This document shows, piece by piece, positions 1 through 10,849 of a stretch of 64,000 nt of DNA. Position 1 is the stretch's first letter. Each line of letters starts with the position of its first letter. Made by a program: the position numbers and the translations under genes. The stretch lies in NCBI RefSeq assembly GCF_905163445.1, contig NC_053193.1, positions 1,922,001 through 1,986,000 of the forward strand. Reading direction: 5' to 3'. The stretch is from Pararge aegeria. Taxonomy: Eukaryota > Arthropoda > Insecta > Lepidoptera > Nymphalidae. Under the pieces are notes generated by a model, which was not told where the DNA came from, searched no databases, and worked only from the letters and a program-made list of their open reading frames with translations.

Positions 1-247
1 TGGAAAACAAAAGACGGCAATAATGACCTAACGATCCCAGAGAGCGATCGCTGCGAGATAGTGGAATTATAGAACTTTTGCTCAACAAACTGTATAGAGA
101 CCACTGTTTGTAACAAAATATCGATGATTTCGTCTTTGTTTTTTATAATTAACTCAGATTCTTAACTTGAATATTAAGTTTTTTTTTTTCCTATTTCTAT
201 TGTAAGTTGCCATTGACTGCAAATTCATCCAGTTTTAAATGATCAAG
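1..247. other. Unassigned AT-rich sequence
   Basis: No coding frame, repeat family or RNA gene is recognised. The only structure is a poly(T) run near 180. Confidence 0.5.
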
Positions 248-340
248 ATGGCAGCCAATTGGAGCAGTGTGCAGTAACCCTGTTTTCTGAGTTCATGGCC
301 GTGGGTTCGACTTCCACAACTCGAAAACGTTTGTATGATA
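248..340 (+). repeat. SINE-A head fragment
   Basis: This matches the tRNA-like head of SINE-A, with degenerate A-box (GGAGCAGTGTGCAG) and B-box (GGTTCGACTTCC) regions. It stops just after the head, where a SINE-B copy begins, so it was interrupted or truncated there. Confidence 0.75.
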
Positions 341-515
341 GGCTGTGATAGCCTAGTGGTTAGGACATCGGCCTCACTTTCGAGGGGCAGAGTTCGAATC
401 TCAGAACACCCCACTAACTTTCCTTACTTATGTGCGTTTTATGCTATTAAAACATCACTTGCTTAACCGGTGAAGTAAAACATCGTGAGGAAACCTGCGG
501 CTACTTACTAACTAG
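341..515 (+). repeat. SINE-B, 5' half
   Basis: A tRNA-derived head (TAGCCTAGTGGTTAGGACAT; B-box AGTTCGAATCTC) is followed by the characteristic SINE-B body (tcacttgcttaaccggtgaag, catcgtgagg). The 3' part of the family (cagcgtggtggactacgg) is missing. Confidence 0.8.
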
Positions 516-637
516 CTTTCTACGGTGAGGTTTACCAGCAGATTAAGAATTCTCAATTTACTTCTGCAGCAGAATACCTTGAACTTATAAATATTAAATA
601 GAAGTAGGCGTAACTTTGCGTTATTGTATGATATACG

Positions 638-972
638 AATACTATGATAATTAAAGTGAAATGCGGGGGAATCTATGTGGTATAATATAAAATTTCTTCA
701 ATCTTTATACTCCACACCAAACAGATCTTCGGCTATGTACTCTTTACGTACGTCACGCTCCGATACCAGAGCATTCTGAGGTGGTGTTAACTCTACAATG
801 ATTGACAATTATCTATGATGTCGAAGCAAAACGTGCGTGGACAATACATTGCCAAAGATCTGTTTAGTGTGGAGTTATAAAGATTGAAGAAATTACAAAT
901 TACTCCGTACAGATTCTCCTGCTTTTCGCGTAGTATAGCAAGTTAAGCTTAATTTTCATAGTATCTATTATA
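638..972. mobile_element. Foldback (long inverted repeat) element
   Basis: Left arm about 638-738 and right arm about 843-972 are inverted copies of each other. The best block, 690-732 against 849-895, reads AATTTCTTCAATCTTTATA then CTCCACAC and AAACAGATCTT on both sides with few differences. About 105 bp separates the arms. A related copy of the right arm lies at 53891-54000, so this is a dispersed family. No ORF is present, so it would be non-autonomous. The superfamily and target duplication could not be determined. Confidence 0.65.
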
Positions 973-1304
973 TTTAAGACCATAGGGTTCATGCATGTGC
1001 TAAAAAAATATAGAGAATGGAAGGGGAGGGTAATTCACTTATTCACTATAATACCCACAATGTTCAGGATGGCACTTAGATCTTTCATTAATTAACAGTA
1101 TTATTGAAGCTAAATACCTAGTTTCTCATATTAAAGTATTCATTTTATAAAAGACATCATTAAAGCCCACCAACCTGCTTTAGAGCAGTGTTGTGGGTCG
1201 GTACTAGATAAACCTGACTTCCCAAGGAGTGAAATAAAACAACTAGACTGACTCTAATACTGTATATTAGGCTTCTCTATAATTCATATTACTTGTTACC
1301 TTCA
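973..1304. other. Mostly unassigned; short SINE-E-like 3' fragment
   Basis: Only 1164-1210 is familiar: 'cccaccaacctgctttagag' resembles the 3' end of the SINE-E copy at 58240-58500. The rest shows nothing recognisable. Confidence 0.4.
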
Positions 1305-1385
1305 AATGACTCTACTACCAGTTCGGAATGCTGTCTTCGGCAGAGAAGACCACTGGCAAGAAACTCTACCATTGCTCTTTTATTC
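1305..1385 (-). repeat. LINE-2 3' UTR fragment
   Basis: Read on the minus strand it gives the LINE-2 3' UTR order: AAAGAGCAA, GAGTTTCTTGCC, a degenerate TCTTCTCTGCCG, then TTCCGAACTGG and TAGTAGAGTCA. It is a diverged, truncated copy. Confidence 0.7.
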
Positions 1386-2447
1386 AATCAATTAAAACAA
1401 CTTATAAACACAATTACAACATTGTCATATGTAATAACGCTAGGCCCTTTGATACAAGACATATAAGACAGGTCGAACATAACTACTGTTATCACTTATA
1501 ACATCAGGACTTTTGGAACAAGTTGTTTGTATAGAGCAACCTCTGCTACATAAACTGTCGGTATAAAGTTATGCTAGGGCTCCATATATGATACCTAAAT
1601 AAACCAAAGGATGAGATATACTTATCTAATGCAACATCAGGTACAACCATAGTACCAACAACTTTTAACAACTCCATCACCAGTACATACGACTTGTTTC
1701 GCCACAACAATATTTCGTTAAGTGTATCGTTTCCATTATAAATCATCTCAACCCAATTTGTAACGTTCTATCCACAATACTTTACTTAATCTCCTTTTCT
1801 CAATTCATTAATTTAAATCCGTCCTCACTTTTCTTTGCCGCCAATCTAACTTGTCAAACTCGCGTCTCCCGCCATAGATCCTATACTTTTATTTGACAGT
1901 TTACTAAAGTCCATTATTCTATTTTCAATACATTATCAATGAGTATACAAACTATTATTTGTTGATATATTTAATATAATCATCGGGTTTATCATAGATA
2001 AAGTGCTGTAATTCCCTATTTCCTAACACATGCATGGAGGACTCCCATCCAGTTAATGACTTGCATTTAACGAAATTTTCAACGACCTTAACTAGAGGTT
2101 CAACTTATTGGTATTGTATCAACAAGGCTTTATACTGTGTCCACTACAGCTTATTATAATATTCTCGTAACTACGCGAATAATTAACCTGTCAAAATGTT
2201 ATTTGTGTGGAGAATTCGCCCATAAGTTCCGTTAACCTCACTACCAGTTATCTGTACCGCCAATCGACCCGCGCTCGATGGCTCGTTACTGGGCCCTTTT
2301 GTTTCGCAAACTGCCTTAGTGGTCTCGTGAACGCGATAAAACCATTCGCTGCCATTTTCTACATTAACCCCATAGAGATTATCGCTTTTTAAAAGATGTG
2401 GTGCGTAAAAAATCTCATTACATTATTTAAGGATTCTATAAGTTTAT
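1386..2447. other. Unassigned stretch with short uncertain ORFs
   Basis: The two short open frames here, 66 codons on the minus strand at 1546-1746 and 61 codons on the plus strand at 2207-2392, have no recognisable motif and are of a length expected by chance. No repeat was identified. Confidence 0.4.
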
Positions 2448-2812
2448 TTCAAAGTCAAAGTCAAACATGTCGACGGCTGATTGGCGCAGTTTGCAGCGAC
2501 CCTGCTTTCTGAGCCCAAGGCCGTGGGTTCGATTCCCACTGCTGGAAAATGTTTGTGTGATGAGCATGAATGTTTTTCAGTGTCTGGGTGTTTATATGTA
2601 TTTTCTGAGTATTTATGTATATAATTCATAAAAACATTCATCAGTCATCTTAGTACAAATAACACAAGCCACGCTTACTTTAGGGCTTGATGGAGATGTG
2701 TGTATTGTCGTAGTATATTTATTTATATATTTATATCTTTATTCGAATAGGCCCATAGATGGCACTTATGATGAGTAAATTACTAGTGAGATGATGGCGA
2801 TAACCATTTATT
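2448..2812 (-). repeat. LINE-1 3' tail split by a SINE-A insertion
   Basis: The (caaagt)n tail of LINE-1 at 2448-2466 is separated from the next part of the same 3' UTR, at about 2737-2812 (atctttattcgaataggccc, ggcactt, gagatgatggcgataacc). In other LINE-1 copies these two blocks are contiguous. The SINE-A copy between them explains the gap. Confidence 0.7.
2472..2736 (+). repeat. SINE-A, nearly full length
   Basis: The tRNA-like head has an A-box (TTGGCGCAGTTTGCAGCG) and a B-box (GGTTCGATTCC). The body (AATGTTTTTCAGTGTCTGGG) and the end (cttactttagggcttgatgg, GTATTGTCGTAGTATATTTA) follow in order. It is inserted in a LINE-1 tail. Confidence 0.85.
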
Positions 2813-3078
2813 TATATATTTATTTATTTATTATCAATTAATTAGTACAAATCCACTTAAACTTATTAACAATGACATTATTATTCTCTTTTTTCTTATG
2901 AACTACACGAACAATATGTATTTATTTACAATTTGGGAAAAATAGAAAAGAGAGAAACCGGTGTGTATGATTCTTGGTTAGTTATCAAATAATTTCGTTG
3001 TTTCTATAAAAAAAAGGAGACAATACAAAATTAAAAGATTAACATAGAATAAATATAAAAGACACTCATATAAAAAAA

Positions 3079-3097
3079 GTATATATATATATATATT
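3079..3097. repeat. (AT)n microsatellite
   Basis: A simple TA dinucleotide run next to a SINE-B fragment. Confidence 0.9.
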
Positions 3098-3107
3098 GCT
3101 TAAATTA

Positions 3108-3156
3108 AGTGCCGGGATTCAAACTCGGTTCCCCTGCCTATGCTATCACCGCTTTT
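3108..3156 (-). repeat. SINE-B head fragment
   Basis: The minus-strand tRNA-like head is recognised by 'gtgccgggattcaaactcgg' and 'ctatcaccgc', which are the complements of the B-box and A-box regions. The body is absent. Confidence 0.65.
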
Positions 3157-3423
3157 AACTTAAAATTATCACGTGTAATTCTTTGTTTCTTTAACTTTGT
3201 TGAAAATTTATAAAATCTGCAGCAGTTAAGGGGGAAAAATCACGTTGAACTCCACTACCGCGGGGCGCACGTATCTCGGTGCTATATTGGCTGTAAATTA
3301 CACTCACGGGCTTAAGGCGAGTTATGTATGAAACAGGTTGCTGCAGCGTATTCGCTTTGACTGTAACTATAAGATTTACAAGATTTGTATCTAGACTCTA
3401 GACAGCTGCATTCTTTCATTCTT

Positions 3424-3640
3424 GACGGCTGATTGGCCGTGGGTTCGACTCCCACGACTGGAAAATGTTTGTATGAAAATGAATGTTTTTCAGTGTCTGT
3501 GTGTTTATATGTATATTATAAGTGTTTATGTATATTATTCATAAAAATATTCATCAGTCATCTAAGTGCCCATATCACAAGCTACGCTTACTTTGGGGCA
3601 AGATGACGTTTTGTGTATTGTCTTAGTATATTTATTTATT
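3424..3640 (+). repeat. SINE-A with an internal head deletion
   Basis: The copy starts with GACGGCTGATTGG and jumps straight to CCGTGGGTTCGA, so about 45 bp including the A-box is missing while the B-box and body remain. It ends in the usual TATTTATTTATT run. Confidence 0.85.
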
Positions 3641-3665
3641 TATTCTTTGAAAAAAACTTTAATAT

Positions 3666-3957
3666 CATCATCATATCAAACCATTACCGGCCCACTACGG
3701 GGCTCGGGTCTCCTCCGACAATCAGAAAGAGTTAAGGCCACGATGCTGGCCCAATGCGAATTGTTGACCTCCACACACCTTTTAGAACATTTTCGAGAAC
3801 TCCCAGGCATTCAGGCCTCACGATGTTTTCCGTCATCGTTGAAGCAAGTTATACTTTAATTGAATCCCACATAACTTTGAAAAGTTGGTGGTGCGTGCTG
3901 GGATTGGAATTCGGCCGCCAGAAAGTGATGTCGAGGTCCTACCCACTTGGCTATCGC
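3666..3957 (-). repeat. SINE-B, near full length
   Basis: From the 3' end (catcatatcaaaccattacc) through the body (cacgatgttttccgtcatcg) to the tRNA-like head (ctacccacttggctatcgc), all SINE-B blocks are present in reverse order, about 290 bp. Confidence 0.85.
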
Positions 3958-4527
3958 ATTATTTTATCAATATATAATTTGCAAGTTATATAAACAAACC
4001 TTTAATTTCTGCAAAAACAAGATCATTTTTCGATATAGTAGATACTTCCAAACATCATACGGCAGTTTTACAAAATTAGTCATCATGCATATTATCAGAT
4101 TTCTTAATAATATAGATGCTCGGAAACAGTCAGCTCAGCTCTCAGCTCCCGCTAGAAAAATGTGTGAGCCATCATAAGTCGGCTGGCAGATTTGAATTAT
4201 CGATTTTTTTATGCATAATAGTTATATGCATAAAATAACAGATACCGAAACGAATGAGATATCGCATAATGAAAAGTTAGTTAAAACATTACAAATATAT
4301 TCCATAAAATAATGACTATGTATTACATAAAAATACATTTTTATTAAATAAAAAAAGAATTGCAAATTTATTGGAAATCACGTCAACTTAACTACGTACC
4401 GTACATTCCATCATAGTGGCGATGCGTCCCCACGGCCTGTATCGCCACGCCAAGAATCGGATTAACCCTCGCCTATAGATGTTCCACATCAAAAAATAAA
4501 TGTTAAATTATAAAATGCGCATATTCC
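3958..4527. other. Unassigned AT-rich sequence
   Basis: Nothing recognised. A slightly more GC-rich patch at about 4385-4475 has no convincing frame. Confidence 0.45.
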
Positions 4528-4925
4528 AAAGAGCGACTACGGAGTTTCTTACTTGCTTCTTTATTTTATATTTATATATTACGTAAATTTATTTAAATTA
4601 TATATGTATTTGTATCTTTACATTTTGGTATTTATGTATATCTATCAACACTCTTGGCACTATCTCGTTCTCTTGCTGTAAGTCCTATCTACAAAGGTTG
4701 CCTGTAAGAGATTGCTTGCAGCAATAAGGCCGCCTTTGCATGTCTACATTGTGTACTGTATACTCCTTACTGTTTCTTTTCCTGTATGTTATACGTGCAA
4801 TAAAGTGTTTCTTCTTCTTCTTCTTGCTTCTGGTCTATAGAATCTACCTACCTAACTGGCGATAGAGTTATTGCAAACAGACAGAACTGTGCTCAAAAAC
4901 TAAGCCTACTTGAAATAAATGAATT
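4528..4925 (+). repeat. LINE-2 3' UTR, interrupted by LINE-3
   Basis: The left part (GAGCGACTACGGAGTTTCTT) and the right part (TAGAATCTACC ... GCCTACTTGAAATAAATGAA) together make a LINE-2 tail. They are split by the LINE-3 copy at 4561-4822. Confidence 0.75.
4561..4822 (+). mobile_element. LINE-3 3' end with target-site duplication
   Basis: A 5'-truncated LINE-3 copy contains the diagnostic hairpin (ATTGCT, loop TGC, AGCAAT), then AATAAGGCCGCC, CAATAAAGTG and a (TTC)n tail. The direct repeat CTTGCTTCT flanks it at 4552-4560 and 4823-4831. That is the mark of target-primed retrotransposition into the surrounding LINE-2 tail. The stem uses a base-pair change not seen in the other copies but keeps its pairing. 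Confidence 0.8.
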
Positions 4926-5470
4926 TCTTGTAATATTGAGCATTTTCACTGTGTCTGCAGCGATGTACCTCCATATTTACGTCAAATTTACACCGAGCAT
5001 TCAAAATTCGCAGGAGTAATTTTAGATATGAAGGAAAAAGGCAATAATTTTTTTAAGGAAATTTTATGAGACGAAATTTATTATTAGAACTGTCTTAATA
5101 ACGTATAATTTTAACATTATTATTTAGTTCCGTATGTTATTTTTACGTATATCACGTCAAATAAATGAAAATTATTAAGTTTAAATGTACCTTTATTTAC
5201 TTTCTAGGAAATGTACGTGCAACTAAAACCTACTATCCGATCTTGTACTCTATTTCATATACTTAAGGCGTACTTTCAAATGGTAAATTTATTTAGTTTT
5301 ATTCGAACCTCTAAGGTACATTTTCATTCGTGGACCAAAGCATATCCTCATCTTAGATTCCCTTTACATTGAATTTTCTAGAATACTCCTGCAACTCGGT
5401 GAAACGCTTACTTAGTTACGTAAAAAAGAACCTAAAAATGTTTCAAAATATATTTTCGTATGGGAATCCG
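4926..5470. other. Unassigned AT-rich sequence
   Basis: No gene or repeat was recognised. Confidence 0.45.
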
Positions 5471-5474
5471 TGTA

Positions 5475-5520
5475 AAAAACCCATGTCCAGCAGTGGAGAT
5501 CTTTTGGTTGAAATAATGCT
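5475..5520 (+). repeat. RTE LINE extreme 3' end
   Basis: CCCATGTCCAGCAGTGGA followed by a 'ggttgaaataatg' run matches the last coding bases and tail of the RTE copies at 46012-46230 and 62640-62720. Confidence 0.6.
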
Positions 5521-5582
5521 ACAGACCTGGAAATCGGAATCCAGCAATCCGCGCAGAGGGAGCGATATTTTAATTGCTTAAA

Positions 5583-5745
5583 TTATAGCATCACTTGCTT
5601 CAACGGTGAAGGAAAACATCGTGAGAAAACCTCCGTGTCTGAGAGTTCTATTTCATATTCTCAAAGGCGTGCGGGGTACACTAAACCGCACTGAGCCAGC
5701 GTGGTGGACTACGGTCTTAACCCCTTCTCATCGTGGGTAAAGAAT
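5583..5745 (+). repeat. SINE-B, 3' half
   Basis: The body (CACTTGCTTCAACGGTGAAG, CATCGTGAG) and the end (AGCCAGCGTGGTGGACTACG) are present. The tRNA-like head is missing. Confidence 0.8.
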
Positions 5746-6188
5746 GGGGAAGGAAGCCAGGCTCTGCCAGGAAGCTTTTGAACCCTAGGAATCGAAGAAG
5801 CGAAGAGATAGTCGGCCTGAGGGCGCTTTATGTGAGGCCGAAACTCGGCTAGGCGAAGATTGGAGTAAAAGGGTAACGGACGGGTATTAGTCCGCACGCC
5901 TCCGAGAACGTGGTGTGACGTCAGAAGTCGGGAACCTCGTCTTCGCCGGCGAAGACGCTGTGCAGAGGTTGATTGTGTGGTCTGATAGTGAGCATTGTCA
6001 GTAGTAATCTGATCGTCAGGGTCATGAAGGATATGTTTAGGCCTCCTCTTGTTGAAAGTGGCGCTAAGGTTGGGTGAGTAAAAAGAAGCAATTATGAGAG
6101 GGTTGGGATCTCGGATAGTTGGGTGTAGAGTGGTAAAAGGTTGATATGGTGAAGCAATAAGCTTTGCATCAATCATATTTTGACTCAA
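5709..6188 (-). CDS. Uncertain 159-codon open frame
   Basis: A stop-free frame of 159 codons starts with ATG on the minus strand, one of the longest in the window outside transposon genes. The predicted peptide is rich in Arg, Pro, Ser and Thr, with a run RLRRRRRGSR near residues 79-88. It has no recognisable domain, signal peptide or membrane segment. Its last codons overlap the 3' end of a SINE-B copy, which argues against a conserved host gene. It could be a fragment of a retroelement ORF, or simply a GC-richer island that stays open by chance. No function is assigned. Confidence 0.2.
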   Translation of the reverse strand: MSQNMIDAKLIASPYQPFTTLHPTIRDPNPLIIASFYSPNLSATFNKRRPKHILHDPDDQITTDNAHYQTTQSTSAQRLRRRRRGSRLLTSHHVLGGVRTNTRPLPFYSNLRLAEFRPHIKRPQADYLFASSIPRVQKLPGRAWLPSPFFTHDEKGLRP

Positions 6189-6465
6189 CTTAACTACACA
6201 GTACCATGGTAAATTAAATGTAACTGAATTAAGTATTTACAAGAGCAATTACCGAACTTTCTCACCGCCTTGCACGTAGAATCAACATTTCGTAACAGCG
6301 GGGAAGTTCCTGATACGCTTGCGAAAGCCTATTTGAATAATACATTTTAGAAGTGGCGGCCACGGATCTGTTAGTACAGAATTTGATTAACTACTTGTAA
6401 GGGTTTAGAAATTCTAAATTTTCTCCCAGTTTAGATACATAGCTAGATGAAGTGTTTTACAATGT

Positions 6466-6700
6466 GTTAAATCACATTTAATACAGCGAGGTTACCATAC
6501 ATGTGATGAATTTCTTAATGACAAGGTAGATTGAAAGTCAGTTTCTCTCTGTTTTCCCGCAAGATAGAAAAGTGTCTGTAATTGTTGATGTTGGAAAAAA
6601 GCAACTACTGAGTTTCTTACCGACTCTTGTCGGTAGAATCTGCTTTCCGAACCAGTGGTAGGTCCCTACAAACATGCATACTACATTGGTTCTGTGTTTT
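6466..6700 (+). repeat. LINE-2 C-terminal coding end plus 3' UTR
   Basis: Bases 6466-6534 encode the last 22 residues of LINE-2 (VKSHLIQRGYHTC...DKVD, then TGA). The shared 3' UTR follows (GCAACTACTGAGTTTCTTAC, TCGGTAGAATCTGC, CCGAACCAGTGGTAG). The same C-terminal words recur in the split copy at 44365-45745. The element is severely 5'-truncated. Confidence 0.75.
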
Positions 6701-6860
6701 TTGCGTGAAAGAGTACCTAACAAAGATCTATCCAACCGTCTATCCATCTATCCATAAAATCTTCCGCATTTATCTTCTTCTTCTTAGTCGTTACAGTCTT
6801 GACAGACTGGTCGTGGTTGTCACCTGGGTGTTGTGGTTCGCTTGACAATACTTCGCCACT
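6701..6860. other. Unassigned
   Basis: Pyrimidine-rich sequence with no repeat or gene recognised. Confidence 0.4.
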
Positions 6861-7068
6861 CTTTCGCATTTATAATATTAAATAAATATATATAAAAGAG
6901 AAAGTGTGTCGGTATGTTCCGTATAGGCTCCGAATCGGCTAGACCGATTTCATTGAAACTTTCAGGGAATCTCCGGAATGACCTGGTGAGTAATCCTGTA
7001 AAGTTTGGTGACGTTCGGAATACTCCTATTTTTGAACTGTCAAACTATCAAAACAGCTTTTATTTACA
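6861..7068 (+). repeat. Family J/K fragments
   Basis: CTTTCGCATTTATAATATTA at 6861-6880 is the usual end of family J. A related unit follows at about 6890-7065 (GTGTGTCGGTATGTTCC, CGATTTCATTGAAACTTTCA). Such units are abundant and non-coding. Confidence 0.5.
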
Positions 7069-7249
7069 ATGATGATATTCTATTGTTGGGTGTACATGGG
7101 TGTAGATAATGATCTTCACCCGCTCGATAAGAGAATAGAAGAGAATGAATACGGAGCGAAATAAATGATTTAATATATTTTGAGACTTAAATTAAAAATT
7201 TAATGATGTAAGTTTATTGTTTAAATAAAATAAAGCAAAATCTAAATAA

Positions 7250-7529
7250 ATAAAAATAAATAAATATACTACGACACTACACATATCGCCATCTAGCCCC
7301 AAAGTAAGTAAACCTGTGTTATGGGTACTAAGGTGGCTGATGAATATTTTAATGAATAATACACAACATAAATACTTATAATATACATATAAACACTTAG
7401 TTACTTTTTACGTTACTTTACTTGTATAAGTACCTACCTATGACAAATAAATAAAAATAAACTAATGGTAAAAAAACCACATTCAGACACTAAAAAACAC
7501 TCATGATCATCACACAAACATTTCCTAGG
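7250..7529 (-). repeat. SINE-A body with an 85-bp insertion
   Basis: The reverse-complement SINE-A body runs from 'tactacgacactacacatat' to 'atcacacaaacatttcc'. About 85 bp at 7399-7483 is foreign to the family. The tRNA-like head is absent. Confidence 0.75.
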
Positions 7530-7699
7530 CGAAAGTTACCTTGTAGTGGAATAATAAATTGTGTTCTAACTTGCTATCTATCAACTAGTCCAAAGAGGAC
7601 TCTCGACGACGAGTCTGACTTGACTTGACTTTGATTGCCTCGTTGATATAAAACAATAAATGTAAACATTTTCGACATATATGCACAAATACCCCAGGC

Positions 7700-7860
7700 A
7701 ACCTCACTCACAGATATTTGCGACATTTCATCCGGTTTTAACGATGCTTGATAAGGGCAATAAAGCCCCTTGATATATAGAGCAGAAAAATAACTGCAGA
7801 AGGAATTTACTGGTGCCCCGAACAATGCTTGGAAAAGAGGAATGTCTTTTTGGCAGATGG
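7700..7860 (+). repeat. Family E, copy 1
   Basis: This shares a block of about 145 bp, in the same orientation, with 10850-10990: CAGATATTTGCGACATTT, CATCCGGTTTTAACGAT, and AATAAAGCCCCTTGATAT. No coding potential or termini were recognised, so the class is unknown. Confidence 0.65.
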
Positions 7861-8010
7861 AAGCTGTTTTTTTATTCATTATATTTTAGGTTTCATTAAA
7901 TATATTTAAGCATTGTAAATATTTTGTTTGTTAAAAGATGGAGATTTCTTGATTTGGTTATTATAATAACATTAATTCCTTATTTGGTAACTATGACCCA
8001 TCTACACTTT

Positions 8011-8178
8011 TGAATGAATGAATCCACTTTTATTGTTATTTATTTATTTATACTCTTTATTTGTACACCACTCAGAAAAACGAGACAAAAAAAAAGAACA
8101 AACACATGAAGAATGAAGCAGGATACAAAAGGCGGCCTTATCGCTAAGTAGCGATCTCTGCCAGGCAACCTTAGGATT
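8011..8178 (-). repeat. LINE-3 3' end
   Basis: The minus strand shows the GGTTGCCTGG motif, the ATCGCT-acTT-AGCGAT hairpin, AAGGCCGCC, and a tail of TTCA repeats (seen as tgaatgaatgaat at 8011-8023). Confidence 0.8.
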
Positions 8179-8469
8179 AGGAAAACTAAAAAGGAAACCA
8201 ATAAGGTGGGGTACACTATTTAGTACATGCATACGAATATCTACATACTAATACATAAACCAGACTACACAAATAAAAAAAAAAACTATTGATAAATATA
8301 AAAAATGAATATACTAATACATATCTTAATATACCATAAATACTTAAATATGAGTTTGAGTAGATAAATAAATAATAATAGTCGTCTTTACTGAGCGAAA
8401 TAATGAGCCTTAACAGCATTTTTAAATATTTGGTCATAAGAATATAGAAAAATTGTAAATAAAAAATTA

Positions 8470-8582
8470 ACGAAAAGTATACAATTTCGCGGCCTTATCG
8501 CTATTTAGCGATCTCTTCCAGACAACCAAATGCGTAAAACTCTGCTCAAGAAGAGAGGTAGGTGGTGCATATAAATAAACAT
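8470..8582 (-). repeat. LINE-3 3' end fragment
   Basis: The hairpin (atcgctatttagcgat on the plus strand) is flanked by 'gcggcctt' and 'tcttccagacaacc'. It contains the upstream block 'ggtaggtggtgcat' shared with copies at 12094 and 16428. Confidence 0.75.
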
Positions 8583-9077
8583 ATAATGTATTTGCATATA
8601 TACCTATATAAACATATATATATATTTATAGTATTTATGTTATAGTATAAACTTACAATATTATATATAGATACTGAAAATTAATATATACCATATTGTC
8701 AAAGCCCAAACGAAACAGAAGGCAGTTGGCATGTTAAGAAGAATTCCGAAGATTCAGACAAATATGACTATTATATAACAGAATAATTAAAAACAGTAAT
8801 AATCAAAAACTAAATCAAAAAACTTACATCAAATATTAATATTACAAATTAGAATATAATAAGCAAAATAATTACAAATTAGAATATCTGCCTCCAGGCA
8901 GCCCTACATGAAGTTTGATATTTATCTTGTAAATTGGAGAGTCCGGTCTGTCTTCAGAATGCTGTTATTTCTTTCCCACGTTCTTGTCTCAACGATGCTA
9001 TTCGGTTATGTTGGTATTCACAATTTGGACTTCTTTGTTATTCCACTAAAATCACCTTCTATTCCTTCTATTTTATA
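8583..9077. other. Unassigned AT-rich spacer between inverted LINE-3 ends
   Basis: The sequence is very AT-rich, including TA runs near 8590-8640. No gene or repeat was recognised. Confidence 0.4.
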
Positions 9078-9207
9078 TCGCTATGTAGCGATAAGGCCGC
9101 CAAATTGTATACCTTTTGTTAAATTTTTACTTTTAATTTGTTATGTTTATGTGGTGTACAATAAAAGTGTATTCATTAATTAATTCATTCATTCATTCAT
9201 TCATTCA
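9078..9207 (+). repeat. LINE-3 3' end
   Basis: TATCGCTATGTAGCGATAAG, GCCGCCAAATTGTATACC, the end GTACAATAAAAGTGTATTCA and an (ATTC)n tail to 9207 are all present. Confidence 0.85.
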
Positions 9208-9214
9208 CCTTATG

Positions 9215-9300
9215 GTGTTTGTGCAGTCTAATAGCCAATTGCTCATTGCCCCTACTGAGGATTGAAACCAGGACCTTCAATTTATAAGACCAGTACGTCA
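9215..9300 (-). repeat. SINE-C-like degenerate fragment
   Basis: 'gaggattgaaaccaggacct' followed by 'caatttataagaccagtacg' resembles the reverse-complement head of SINE-C (compare 25405-25620). It is weakly conserved. Confidence 0.4.
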
Positions 9301-9424
9301 AAAAAAGTCCATAAACAATATAACATTACTAACTTCACCCCACGGTGTTACTAATGGTGAAAAAGTCATTTGGCTGCTTTGTAAGAACGTAAAGGTCGGA
9401 CTATATTTGCTGTAAAAACACAAA

Positions 9425-10213
9425 TGTAACTGTAAATACCCCTTCGGAATTTGAAAGGTATTTTTCCAGGACCAAAAGTGCCTTTGGTACTCTCCGTCTT
9501 TTCAGCTTAATCTATGCCAAAAACCAAGTAGATTTGTTGCTTAGATAGGGCGTGAAGGAAGGACAAACAAACAAACACAGTTTCGCATTTTTAATATTAA
9601 TAAGAATTTGCTGTTGCCCTCTTTTATTTCGGTTCTTACAAATCCGGAGGGAACCGTTTGTTTCTGGGATAAAAAATAACTTATGTTTCTCTTCGTCCTT
9701 TCAATTAAGTTTTGCAAAAAAGTAAGTCGATTGTTTGCTTATTTATTTATGTATTATAAATTGTGATTGTGAACATACGATACATGAAGTGTACAAAGGA
9801 AAGCTTATCTCTATGTTATCTGTCTATCAGCTACCCCAGGAGTAAGATGATTTTATTGTGGTATAGATCTAATAAAAGTACAATATACAAAATGCTAACT
9901 ACCAAAAGTATGAAATACTCGTATATCTATTTGCTTAGTTAGGGCGTAAAGTAAGGTCAAACAAAAAGTCTTACTTTCGCTTTTCTATAATATTACCAGC
10001 TGTTGCCCGCGTTCTCTGTCCGAATTGTTACGGTTTTTTTACAAATCGCATGGGAACCATTTGTTTTTCTGGGTTAAAAAGTAGCCTGTGTTACTTTGCG
10101 TGCTTTCAACTAATTCTATGCTAAAAATCAAGTTGAGTGGTTACTTATTAAGGGCGTGAAGGAAGGACAAACAAACAATGACACTTTTGTATTTATAATA
10201 TTAGTATGGAATA
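9425..10213 (+). repeat. Tandem cluster of family J units
   Basis: Four consecutive partial units (about 9425-9604, 9608-9745, 9925-10000, 10002-10213) share the head TGCTGTTGCCC, a middle GGGAACC(A/G)TTTGTTT, the block TTAGGGCGTGAAGGAAGGAC, and the end CGCATTTTTAATATTA or similar. Units are non-coding. Such elements are common in Lepidoptera; I could not assign a class. Confidence 0.65.
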
Positions 10214-10332
10214 GTATGACTGTGATTCGCGTATACAATTTTTTTTCTTATTAATGCAGAAGTAATGTGATTTTTACTAACAAAAAAAATGAGCTCTGAT
10301 GCCTGAAATAAAGAAAAGTTATTAATATTTTT

Positions 10333-10676
10333 ATTAATCCTACTAAAATTATGAATGTGAAAGTGTGGATGTTTGTGGCTGAACGGATTTGGATGAGATT
10401 TGGCATGCGTGTAGCCTTTGACATGGAAAAAAACATAGGCTAATATTTATCCCTATTCCTTAAGTAGTTCCCGAGGGATAATTAAAAATTGTTCACGAGC
10501 TAAGCCGCGGACAGCTTTGAAATTTGGTATGTATGTCACCTATGCTATGGAAAAGGACATGCACTTTTTATACCGATCTTTCAAATAGTTCCCGTGGGAG
10601 TTTACAAAATTGTTAAGCAAAGCTTTAGACCCAACTCTGACGTCCACGCAGACGTAGTCGCGGGCAGAAGCTAGTT
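10333..10676 (-). repeat. Family J long unit
   Basis: This is the reverse-orientation partner of 61047-61389. Both carry 'tagcctttgacatgg' and its complement, two successive 'cgggaactattt'-type blocks, and the head GCTTCTGCCCGCGACT. Confidence 0.7.
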
Positions 10677-10849
10677 TACTATTTTAGTATTATTAGTATA
10701 AAAGTATTAGTATGTATTCTTGCTAGGGACAACTTATTACACCAAACATACATAACACTAGCTACGCAGCATCTAATTCGGACAGACTTGAGACACGGCC
10801 ATCAGATAGCCATAGTTTACGCGTTTATAGCCCATTGGCCCCCACTCGC

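Noticed and set aside
2472..2560. tRNA gene on the basis of the tRNA-like head
   Set aside because: The same head recurs many times joined to the same non-tRNA body, which makes it a SINE.
9425..10213. CRISPR-like array (repeated units with spacers)
   Set aside because: The units are long, diverged and truncated at different points, with lepidopteran repeat features; they are transposable-element copies.
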